Origin: an uncultured Prevotella sp.
GTDB lineage: Bacteria > Bacteroidota > Bacteroidia > Bacteroidales > Bacteroidaceae
Assembly: GCA_900557255.1 (NCBI GenBank)
Contig: USSA01000147.1
Coordinates: forward strand, 1-7,330
Direction: 5' to 3'
DNA length: 7,330 nt
Below, piece by piece: positions 1 through 5,752 of this stretch. The notes below the pieces were generated by a model that saw only the letters and a program-made list of their open reading frames with translations, ran no database searches and was not told the DNA's origin. The position numbers and the translations under genes were made by a program. How positions within the stretch are numbered: position 1 is the first letter of the stretch; each line of letters opens with the position of its first letter.

Positions 1-324
1 CTTCAGTCACTCAATGAAGATGAACTGATACAACAGCAACAATATCTGCCGACAACAGAAGAACTGGAGATTTCCGGCTTTACTGATGCCGAACTCCGTG
101 CCTATGATAAATTCTGGGATTCGGTAAGTGTTGAAAGAACCCTTCTGGATGACAGATATCAGAAAGGTATGGAAAAAGGCATGGAGAAAGGTAGAGCTGA
201 AGGCAAACATGAGGCCAACACAGAAACCGCACAACGTTTGTTGGCTATGGGAATTTCTGCCGAACAGGTTGCCAAAGCTACCCAACTACCTTTGGAAATC
301 ATTAAGAATCTAAACAATACATAA
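1..324 (+). CDS. Rpn family / PD-(D/E)XK transposase-family nuclease, C-terminal end (partial)
   Basis: This is an open frame of 107 codons running in from the left edge and ending at TAA 322-324; the start and the nuclease core lie outside the window. The visible part is the C-terminal tail. Residues 27-52 read as a charged segment (FTDAELRAYDKFWDSVSVE), followed by a Lys/Gly/Glu-rich run (KGMEKGMEKGRAEG, about 55-68). A short helical module follows, with Leu-Leu-Ala-Met-Gly-Ile-Ser at 80-86 and LPLEIIKNL at the end. This layout is typical of Rpn/PDDEXK_2 proteins, DNA endonucleases related to transposases that promote recA-independent recombination. The catalytic residues are not visible, so activity cannot be judged. 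The first copy of a 58-nt hairpin repeat begins 33 nt after the stop. The family call is from the tail alone, but this tail is distinctive. Confidence 0.8.
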   Translation, partial: LQSLNEDELIQQQQYLPTTEELEISGFTDAELRAYDKFWDSVSVERTLLDDRYQKGMEKGMEKGRAEGKHEANTETAQRLLAMGISAEQVAKATQLPLEIIKNLNNT

Positions 325-356
325 AAAATATAATAGCGGAGATATTGATGACAAAT

Positions 357-414
357 ATCACCATATAATCAAGGGTCTATACGCCACCTTTTCATCGTGG
401 TATATAGACCCTTG
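357..414 (+). repeat. 58-nt hairpin repeat, copy 1
   Basis: This is the first of two direct copies in the window; the other is 2082-2139, differing at 3 of 58 positions (375 g/a, 390 t/g, 401 t/c). The 3' part folds into an 18-bp stem. Left arm 370-387 pairs with right arm 397-414 around a 9-nt loop, with 16 Watson-Crick pairs, one G-U pair and one C-A mismatch. A linear block (357-369) precedes the stem and is identical in both copies. No U-run follows the stem, so it is not a classical intrinsic terminator, although it sits just behind a stop codon and could protect or end the transcript. Confidence 0.8.
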
Positions 415-465
415 GAACAACCGCAAAGTATGGGTTGATAATTATTTTTTCAGATAATTGGTATT

Positions 466-487
466 CCTGTCAGCTTAGGACTTTACC
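466..487 (+). repeat. Second conserved block of the hairpin repeat, copy 1
   Basis: About 22 nt sharing the identical core CAGCTTAGGA (471-480) with 2194-2203. Flanking bases are also mostly conserved (CCTG before it, TTTA shortly after). The core starts 57 nt after the end of the copy 1 hairpin and 55 nt after the copy 2 hairpin, while the sequence between differs. This suggests one bipartite element of about 130 nt rather than two chance matches. Confidence 0.5.
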
Positions 488-503
488 ACATAAGATGTCT
501 TTA

Positions 504-815
504 CTAATGAGGTTCAGATTCCAGAGAATAATGATATAGCGACAACAGAGAATGTCGCTCATGTAGCGATGCTGTTGTTTGCAGGGTATATTGACGCAGC
601 CACTTCCATGTCTGAGTCATGTGGTGGTGGTGGTTCTCAGGATAAAAGTCAACATCAAACTTTTCAACATGTCGCTGAATGGCATCACGCTGGTTCTTGT
701 ACTCCAGTATAACGGTCACCGGTGCGTAGCGGAATTGAAAATCGCTGGCCGAAGAGTAAAGCAAAGGTAAAGGGCGTGCTGCTTCTGGAGCTTTTTGGGT
801 TCCTAATCCCAAAAA
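504..815 (-). pseudogene. Possible gene remnant, weakly BRO-N/antirepressor-like
   Basis: An open frame of about 100 codons on the minus strand, closed upstream by TGA (816-818) and ending with TAG at 504-506. Its only possible early start is a TTG at 812-810 that lies inside the palindromic array, and the first in-frame ATG comes about 65 residues later, so I doubt it is an intact gene. The inferred peptide contains ILEYKNQRDAIQRHVEKFD (about residues 35-53). By eye this resembles the LGYxNPxxAIxxHV segment of BRO-N phage antirepressor domains. The downstream half (His-rich HHHH, then WKWLRQYTLQ) does not match anything I recognise. It could be a decayed fragment cut off by whatever brought in the ATPase segment, or a chance open frame. 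Low confidence. Confidence 0.22.
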
Positions 816-872
816 TCACATAGAATTTTGGGATTACAATCCCAAAAATCAGTATAAATTTTGGGATTAGGA
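801..872. promoter_or_regulatory. Phased palindromic array, putative operator of the ATPase gene
   Basis: Two 31-nt palindromic units (805-835 and 838-868), separated by 2 nt, each begin with AATCCCAAAA and end with TTTTGGGATT. The half-sites lie at 805-814, 826-835, 838-847 and 859-868. Partners within a unit are 21 nt apart and the units repeat every 33 nt, close to two and three helical turns, so all half-sites would face the same side of the DNA. The outermost arms form a 14-base perfect inverted repeat (801-814 with 859-872). A degenerate fifth half-site (TTTTGGGTT, 793-801) lies at the expected spacing upstream. The last half-site overlaps the -33 element of the downstream promoter, which is the expected position for a repressor. 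The binding protein is unknown. Confidence 0.6.
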
Positions 873-890
873 TTTTTTTTCTTATCTTTG
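860..890 (+). promoter_or_regulatory. Bacteroidetes-type promoter of the ATPase gene
   Basis: TATCTTTG (883-890) matches the Bacteroidetes -7 consensus TAnnTTTG exactly. A TTTG at 860-863 lies 19 nt upstream, the usual place for the -33 element. Transcription would start near 896-898, leaving a leader of about 45 nt before the ATG at 942. The -33 element is part of the palindromic array, so occupancy of that array should affect this promoter. Confidence 0.75.
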
Positions 891-941
891 TGCCGAAATT
901 GAAACAAAGAACTTTATTAATAATGGAAAGGGTTTAATGAT

Positions 942-2069
942 ATGATACAACGTCAACTGCAAGATGTGATAGAGTCACGGATGTTTGCCGGAAAGGCTAT
1001 CATCCTGATTGGAGCGAGACAGGTGGGAAAGAGTACGCTTTTCAAAATGATTCTTGAAAAGCATGACGAACCAACCCTGTCTTTGAATTGCGATGAGCCG
1101 GAGGTGATACAGATGCTATCGCAGATTAACTCTGCTGAACTCAAACTGCTGATCGGGCATCATCGGATTGTAGTCATTGATGAAGCACAACGGGTAGAGA
1201 ACATCGGAATGGTGTTGAAAAGAATCACTGATAATTTTCCTGATGTGCAGCTACTGGTAACCGGCTCTTCCTCGTTTGATTTACAGAACAAACTAAACGA
1301 GCCGTTGACCGGACGTAAGTTTGAGTACCATCTCTTCCCCGTTTCTACAGGAGAGTTGCTCAAATCCCAGGGACTGTTGGGTGTTAAGCAGACGTTGGAA
1401 AATCGACTTATTTATGGGTCTTATCCTGATGTCATTAATCATGCAGCAGATGCGAAGGAGCTGCTTTATAATCTCGCCAACAGTTATCTTTATAAAGACT
1501 TACTCAATTTAGAAAGCGTTCGTCGTCCAGCTTTGCTGGGCAAGTTGCTTACAGCTTTGGCTTTACAGGTAACGAGCGAGGTTTCTTATAATGAGTTGGC
1601 ACAAACGGTGGGAACAGATAACAAGACGGTGGAGAAATACATTGATTTGCTGGAGAAATGTTATATCATCTTTAAGTTGAGTGGGTTCAGTCGCAATCTT
1701 CGCACAGAATTAAAGAAGGCTAAGAAGTTTTATTTCTATGACAATGGTATCCGCAATGCCATTTTGCAGAATTTTGCTCCACTTTCGCTTCGCCAGGATG
1801 TTGGTGCCTTGTGGGAGAACTTCTTCATTAGTGAGCGGTTAAAGGCAAATCAGTATGCCGGTAGATATGTGAACAGTTATTTCTGGCGAACCAACCAGCA
1901 GCAGGAAATAGATTATATAGAGGAGTGTGACGGACAATTCTCTTTGTTTGAGATGAAATGGAATCCCAAGAGAGCCAACACTCAATTTCCGAATACCTTT
2001 CTTACTGCATACGATGTGAAGGAAAAAGCCATCGTAACACCAGAGAATTGGTTGGAATGGGTGCTATAA
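942..2069 (+). CDS. AAA_14 / DUF4143 family ATP-binding protein
   Basis: A complete 375-residue cytoplasmic ATPase, close to the usual family length. The N-terminal AAA domain shows a Walker A motif (GARQVGKST, 24-32), a Walker B motif (IVVIDEAQ, 76-83) and a sensor-1-like LLVTGSS (104-110). Residues 214-246 look like a winged helix-turn-helix (SYNELAQTVGTDNKTVEKYI). The C-terminal DUF4143 part keeps a PD-(D/E)XK-like set: E292 (WENFF), D324 (EIDYI) and E337-x-K339 (FEMKW). The ATP-binding residues and the ExK motif are therefore intact. The family is very common in Bacteroidetes and archaea but its biochemical role is not settled; DNA or defence-related functions are inference. The ATG at 942 is the only reasonable start: ATGs at 923 and 937 are in other frames, and the latter stops after two codons. 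The gene has its own promoter, appears monocistronic, and is bracketed by hairpin repeats. Confidence 0.93.
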   Translation: MIQRQLQDVIESRMFAGKAIILIGARQVGKSTLFKMILEKHDEPTLSLNCDEPEVIQMLSQINSAELKLLIGHHRIVVIDEAQRVENIGMVLKRITDNFPDVQLLVTGSSSFDLQNKLNEPLTGRKFEYHLFPVSTGELLKSQGLLGVKQTLENRLIYGSYPDVINHAADAKELLYNLANSYLYKDLLNLESVRRPALLGKLLTALALQVTSEVSYNELAQTVGTDNKTVEKYIDLLEKCYIIFKLSGFSRNLRTELKKAKKFYFYDNGIRNAILQNFAPLSLRQDVGALWENFFISERLKANQYAGRYVNSYFWRTNQQQEIDYIEECDGQFSLFEMKWNPKRANTQFPNTFLTAYDVKEKAIVTPENWLEWVL

Positions 2070-2081
2070 ATAAAAGGTAAA

Positions 2082-2139
2082 ATCACCATATAATCAAGGA
2101 TCTATACGCCACCTGTTCATCGTGGCATATAGACCCTTG
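2082..2139 (+). repeat. 58-nt hairpin repeat, copy 2
   Basis: The second copy starts 13 nt after the ATPase stop and has the same orientation as copy 1 (357-414), with 55 of 58 bases identical. The stem is 2095-2112 paired with 2122-2139 around a 9-nt loop, with 16 Watson-Crick pairs and two mismatches (2100/2134 and 2107/2127). One substitution turns the G-U pair of copy 1 into G-C (2108/2126), while another breaks a G-C pair. It lies between convergent genes and could act on transcripts from both strands, though neither side has a strong U-run. Confidence 0.8.
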
Positions 2140-2170
2140 TCGTTTCCTGTGAGGTGCGGGGGATATAATT

Positions 2171-2197
2171 GCTGGGCAACTTATACTCCTGCCCAGC
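2171..2197. terminator. Candidate terminator hairpin at the 3' end of the pilus operon
   Basis: A perfect 8-bp GC-rich stem, GCTGGGCA (2171-2178) with TGCCCAGC (2190-2197), has an 11-nt loop. It lies 39 nt beyond the stop of the last pilus gene and between convergent transcripts. Read from the minus strand it is followed only by A/T-rich sequence, not a clean U-tract, so intrinsic termination is plausible but unproven. Its right arm overlaps the second conserved repeat block (2188-2210). A competing 6-bp hairpin, ACTCCT (2185-2190) with AGGAGT (2200-2205), cannot form at the same time. Confidence 0.45.
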
Positions 2198-2210
2198 TTA
2201 GGAGTTTATC
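2188..2210 (+). repeat. Second conserved block of the hairpin repeat, copy 2
   Basis: Matches 466-487, with the identical core CAGCTTAGGA at 2194-2203 and an extra C before it. It sits 55 nt after the copy 2 hairpin, against 57 nt in copy 1. It contributes the right arm of the local GC-rich hairpin. Confidence 0.5.
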
Positions 2211-2236
2211 TAATGTTATTAATTTCTAAATTGTTA

Positions 2237-3727
2237 TTAATATTTATAAAGTCCACATTTTATGGAGTGGAATAATTTTCCAAGGAATTGTCGTTGTTTA
2301 TGATCCGGAGAATTTGCATATTTCTTAGATCCATCAGATTGCCACCCTTCATCATCACTTCCTGTCATAACCTTTTGATCTTGTGACAGAATTAAATCTA
2401 TTTTTTCAGTAGGTACACCATCAAAGATACGGAAACCTGCAGTGAAAATATTACCTAATGTCACCGATTTTAACATTAGACAATTTAAAAAGGCACGGTC
2501 ACTTATAGATGAAACTCTCGGAGCATAGATTGTTTCAAGACGATTACACTCCCGAAAAGCATGCGGGTGTATACTAATTACATCTGGCAAGCTAATAAAT
2601 TTCAGCGGTTGACAATTCGAAAATGCATTAGACGGCAAATACTCAACTCTATAAACAGTTAATTCTATACTGCCATCACTTGCACTTTTTAGAGCTTCTC
2701 TTATAGCATCAAACACACTCTTATCTGCATTTGCAGGCAAATTTCTGATTTCAATGTTCTTTTCGCCCGCAGCCAAAGCATTTTTTATAATTAGTACGGC
2801 ATTTTCTGTAGTTGTTACTGCATCGCCACCTTTAATAGCATCGCCAGTACCCCAATCCTCAACTCTTACACTTCCTATTGTAGCTTTATCCTTACCTATT
2901 TTTACATCATAGGTATAGCTCTTGGCTTTTTTAAGAGCAGGAATTCCAGTTACATACAGTTCTTTAGTCTGAGTTGCGTTGCCCTCACCATCATTGTATG
3001 TCACAGTGAGTTTCAGGAAATTCTCTGCATTATTGCCTGCTCCAGGAGATACCAAAGCATAGAATACATTGTTGCCATTTTCTTCTTTTTTATAAGTTTG
3101 GATGGGTGCGTAGATGTCACCATCTTCTGCAGGAACTTTCAGCTTAGAATAAACTTCTACGGCAGAAAGCGTAGGGCTCAGTCCGTCGAACTCATCTCCA
3201 AACCCGCTTGCTTTAACAATGATGCGAGCCGTCTGACGTTCAAAGTTCAAATCTAACTGTCTGTCGGAAGGTATATCTGCCTTTTTTATCTCTTTACTGC
3301 ATGTCATATAATCAGACTGAGCAATTCTCTCAATTGTTGATTGGACTACTGAGACATAACCTATAGAGAAAGAATTAAATGTGGAGAGGAAATCCGCCTT
3401 CTTAGGATAACAAGCCTGGAAACTCTGTGCATTACCAGTCCAGACCAGAAATTCACCCGCATTCGCAGGTGCCCATACCTCGCCCGTCTTTTTATAAATC
3501 ACGGTTTTACCCTCAGTCGTTACGCTGATGGCATCGTTCTCATTAAAGCTTTCTTGTTCCGCTTCTGTACCCACAGGATTGCTTCGGGTAAAAATGCTGT
3601 TTTCACCAACGGTGGCAGCAATCTTCACCTCATTGGCGGCACTGTTAACTCCCTGTTCGTCATCAGTAGAGCAAGCGGCAAGCATTGCTATAACTGCAAA
3701 TGCTCCCATATATCTTGTAATCTTCAT
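2237..3727 (-). CDS. Fimbrillin-family lipoprotein fused to BspA-type leucine-rich repeats, putative pilus adhesin
   Basis: A 496-residue surface lipoprotein. A signal peptide with lipobox LAAC places the lipidated Cys at 19. Residues about 33-300 form a fimbrillin-like domain, with FTR at 46-48, ENDAISVTTEG at 63-73 and a closing strand SVRVEDWGTGDAIKGG. A helical linker or cap (about 305-360) follows. BspA/LRR_5-type repeats then start at exact 22-residue steps at A368, A390, A412 and I434 (AFSNC, AFRECNRLETI, AFLNCLMLKSV, IFDG). A C-terminal cap ends the protein. BspA-like repeats are known in bacterial adhesins that bind host proteins or other bacteria, so a tip or accessory adhesin is the natural inference; the ligand is unknown. 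It is the last gene of the operon, 31 nt after the preceding fimbrillin. The ATG at 3727 directly precedes a good signal peptide. Confidence 0.88.
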   Translation of the reverse strand: MKITRYMGAFAVIAMLAACSTDDEQGVNSAANEVKIAATVGENSIFTRSNPVGTEAEQESFNENDAISVTTEGKTVIYKKTGEVWAPANAGEFLVWTGNAQSFQACYPKKADFLSTFNSFSIGYVSVVQSTIERIAQSDYMTCSKEIKKADIPSDRQLDLNFERQTARIIVKASGFGDEFDGLSPTLSAVEVYSKLKVPAEDGDIYAPIQTYKKEENGNNVFYALVSPGAGNNAENFLKLTVTYNDGEGNATQTKELYVTGIPALKKAKSYTYDVKIGKDKATIGSVRVEDWGTGDAIKGGDAVTTTENAVLIIKNALAAGEKNIEIRNLPANADKSVFDAIREALKSASDGSIELTVYRVEYLPSNAFSNCQPLKFISLPDVISIHPHAFRECNRLETIYAPRVSSISDRAFLNCLMLKSVTLGNIFTAGFRIFDGVPTEKIDLILSQDQKVMTGSDDEGWQSDGSKKYANSPDHKQRQFLGKLFHSIKCGLYKY

Positions 3728-3758
3728 ATCTTGTCTATTTTAAATGTCAAACAATTCT

Positions 3759-4748
3759 TTAATCAGTCTCTTTTTCGGTAATGGTTTCTTCTCCCCAAGG
3801 TTTCGCACTTATGGCGTCCCCTTGCACTACATCCTTACCAACGAACAGATGCAGGTCATATTTTTTACCGGATTTAAATGTCGCAGCCTCGGTGGCAGTC
3901 CAGATATATTCTGTGCCATCCACCTTGAACGAAATACTGAAATTACCAGCAACAACGGTCTGTGGAATCACAATGGCAGAATAGTTGAAGACTGCATGGT
4001 GGTTGGTTGTGTTCTCTGCCGGCGTGAATTCTGTAGTTTCAGGAGTAATGGCTGTTGCCTGGGTACCGTCAACTTGAACACTTATAGGGGCAGATGCGAA
4101 ATTCACTTTGCTGCTGATAATGGTGCCATTCACCTTGACATCAGTTACAAATCCTTTCGTAACCCTATTATTATTCGTATTAAACTGGTCTCTCAACTCG
4201 ATAGTGAGATTCAACTGACAGAGAAGATGGGTGAATGTGACATCAACCGCTTTGCTGGTATTCAATCCCGAACCAGGCGTGAATCCCGTTTGCTTATATA
4301 CAATAAGGTCGGATGAATAGTCTTCAGCATCGCTTTGGTCTGCCTTTACAGAAAAGGCATAATCTGGCTTTCCGAAGATTTTAACTTTGCCATTTGCATC
4401 TTCGGTAGTCTCCTGATATGGCGCATAAGCCAGAATATCAACAGCGGTAGTTGAATTCTGCCAAAACATCTGGGTAGCCGGAATCCAATTGCTGCCTTCC
4501 TGTGATACCTTGATATTATCATAGGTATATTTTTCGCTATTAGCATTTTTGATGCAGAAGCCGAACGATTTAAGCTTGTCCGTACTATTTCCGTAAGAGG
4601 CACGAGTATTCATGCCATCTACACTTGTCATGATTCTAACCACATTATCCATTGGATAATTGTTCTGTGCCAATTCATCCTCACTAGAGCAGCTGGCAAA
4701 AACTGCCGTTGCCAAAGCTGCCATTGTTAATATTTTAATTGCTTTCAT
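3759..4748 (-). CDS. Fimbrillin family protein, putative pilin lipoprotein
   Basis: A 329-residue lipoprotein precursor. The signal peptide ends in a lipobox FASC (lipid Cys 20), followed by an acidic SSEDE stretch. The Mfa_like_1/fimbrillin-like fold is indicated by NTRAS at 47-51, MFWQNST at 94-100, the paired segments DLIVYKQTG (147-155) and VTFTHLLCQLNL (170-181), IVIPQ (259-263), and the closing GKKYDLHLFVGKD...KPWGE. Arg49-Ala50 falls where Porphyromonas gingivalis Mfa1 is cut by Arg-gingipain (known for that protein), so an analogous maturation is possible here. It would be exported to the outer-membrane surface and polymerised as a stalk or accessory subunit. It lies 33 nt after the previous pilin gene and 31 nt before the LRR-fused pilin. 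Stalk versus accessory role cannot be decided from sequence alone. Confidence 0.85.
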   Translation of the reverse strand: MKAIKILTMAALATAVFASCSSEDELAQNNYPMDNVVRIMTSVDGMNTRASYGNSTDKLKSFGFCIKNANSEKYTYDNIKVSQEGSNWIPATQMFWQNSTTAVDILAYAPYQETTEDANGKVKIFGKPDYAFSVKADQSDAEDYSSDLIVYKQTGFTPGSGLNTSKAVDVTFTHLLCQLNLTIELRDQFNTNNNRVTKGFVTDVKVNGTIISSKVNFASAPISVQVDGTQATAITPETTEFTPAENTTNHHAVFNYSAIVIPQTVVAGNFSISFKVDGTEYIWTATEAATFKSGKKYDLHLFVGKDVVQGDAISAKPWGEETITEKETD

Positions 4749-4781
4749 ATTGTCGAATTTTATGTTTTAATTTTAAGAAAG

Positions 4782-5690
4782 TTACTCGTGAGCCTCGCCC
4801 TTGATAGGGTCGCCTGTAGACCCCCAGCCAGAGATTTTTACATCGCCAAGTTTTATGACGTCACGTCCAACCTCTAGGTTGACTGTAGTAATCTTGCCAC
4901 TCTCAAACTTAAAAGGAGTGCCGTTGTCGTAGATGAAGTCCTTGCCGCCAATGGTGATAGTAATCTTCTGAACGCCATCCTGCGGGATGATGATGGAAGC
5001 ATATTGCTTGTTGGCAGTTAATGCCGGCATATCGAAGTTGGCTTTATCTTCTGCTACTGCAGATGGGGTGACAACCTTGGTGAGATAATTGACGGTTGCA
5101 CTTTTTAAGGCATCGCCTACAACTACCTTATCTACGGTAGGTCCCTCTGTTCCCCACTGATTCTTATAGGTGAGGTTTACTAGAAGTTTAGCCATCACAT
5201 GGGTAAAGGTAAGCGGTACAGCCTGTTTGTCTTCTGCAGTTATTCCGTCAGTATTCACAGCCACCAGCAGGTCGCTTTCCACTTGCTTTGTCTCATCAAA
5301 TGCATATTCTCCGGCAGTAAGGTCGGAAATGGCTTTTGTAGGATATACACCGATGAAATAATGCTTGTCGCGGTTGTTCTTCCACAGCATCTGCGGAGTA
5401 GATATCCATGCACCTTTGGTCAGTTTGTTGATGGCATTATCCACCACACGTCCGGTTGCTACCGGAACTGCGGTTGCATCTCCTGTCCAGGCATACACAC
5501 TGATTTCATCACCCTCCTCAAAGGTTTGAGCGCCGTTCGCATCTGTGGCAACACGTGTCATATTGCCGATACTGGTAGAAACGGTGATATACTTGGAGGT
5601 CTCGCCACCGATACCGTCTTCATTGTTAGAACAGCTGCCCAATGTCAAAGCCATTGCCATCAGGGCAATGAGATAAGTCTTCTTTTTCAT
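4782..5690 (-). CDS. Fimbrillin family protein, putative major pilin lipoprotein
   Basis: A 302-residue lipoprotein precursor. The signal peptide carries lipobox LGSC (lipid Cys 20) and is followed by SNNEDG. Fimbrillin-like (Mfa_like_1) hallmarks include NMTR at 43-46, FEEGDEISVYAW (57-68), MLWKNNRDKHYFIGVYP (101-117), SDLLVAV (139-145) then VPLTFTHVMAKLLVNL (158-173), IIIPQ (233-237), and the end strand GRDVIKLGDVKISGWG. Arg46 matches the position of the Arg-gingipain cut in P. gingivalis FimA. Mature subunits would polymerise by donating a strand to a neighbour, as shown for type V pili. It is the first pilin after the anchor gene, 62 nt downstream, so it is a reasonable candidate for the main stalk subunit, though that is inference from order and compact size. 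The wider gap contains no TAnnTTTG promoter. Confidence 0.87.
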   Translation of the reverse strand: MKKKTYLIALMAMALTLGSCSNNEDGIGGETSKYITVSTSIGNMTRVATDANGAQTFEEGDEISVYAWTGDATAVPVATGRVVDNAINKLTKGAWISTPQMLWKNNRDKHYFIGVYPTKAISDLTAGEYAFDETKQVESDLLVAVNTDGITAEDKQAVPLTFTHVMAKLLVNLTYKNQWGTEGPTVDKVVVGDALKSATVNYLTKVVTPSAVAEDKANFDMPALTANKQYASIIIPQDGVQKITITIGGKDFIYDNGTPFKFESGKITTVNLEVGRDVIKLGDVKISGWGSTGDPIKGEAHE

Positions 5691-5752
5691 TGTCTTTTAC
5701 TATTTTTATGTTTATATTCTTGTTTTGATTCTTGCTTAAATGATAGGGGCGC

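Noticed and set aside
128..313. Plus-strand ATG frame at the left edge
   Set aside because: It is a different frame from the Rpn-type tail, which is open from base 1 to 324 and carries the family's repeat pattern.
357..487. Integron attC-like site behind a gene
   Set aside because: The gene-plus-hairpin layout is suggestive, but no matching RYYYAAC and GTTRRRY core sites flank the hairpin in either copy.
579..770. 63-codon plus-strand open frame in the intergenic region
   Set aside because: No promoter, leader or family resemblance. The minus strand of the same stretch looks more coding-like, and even that is doubtful.
801..872. CRISPR array
   Set aside because: Only two units, each itself palindromic, with a 2-nt gap between them. 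There are no spacers and no cas genes.
3744..4316. 190-codon plus-strand open frame opposite the second pilin gene
   Set aside because: It lies antisense to a gene with a clear signal peptide and fimbrillin motifs, has no promoter and gives a Cys/Arg-rich peptide with no domain pattern.
5691..5752. Internal promoter before the first pilin gene
   Set aside because: The 62-nt gap is the widest in the operon, but no TAnnTTTG or TTTG pair is present on the minus strand.
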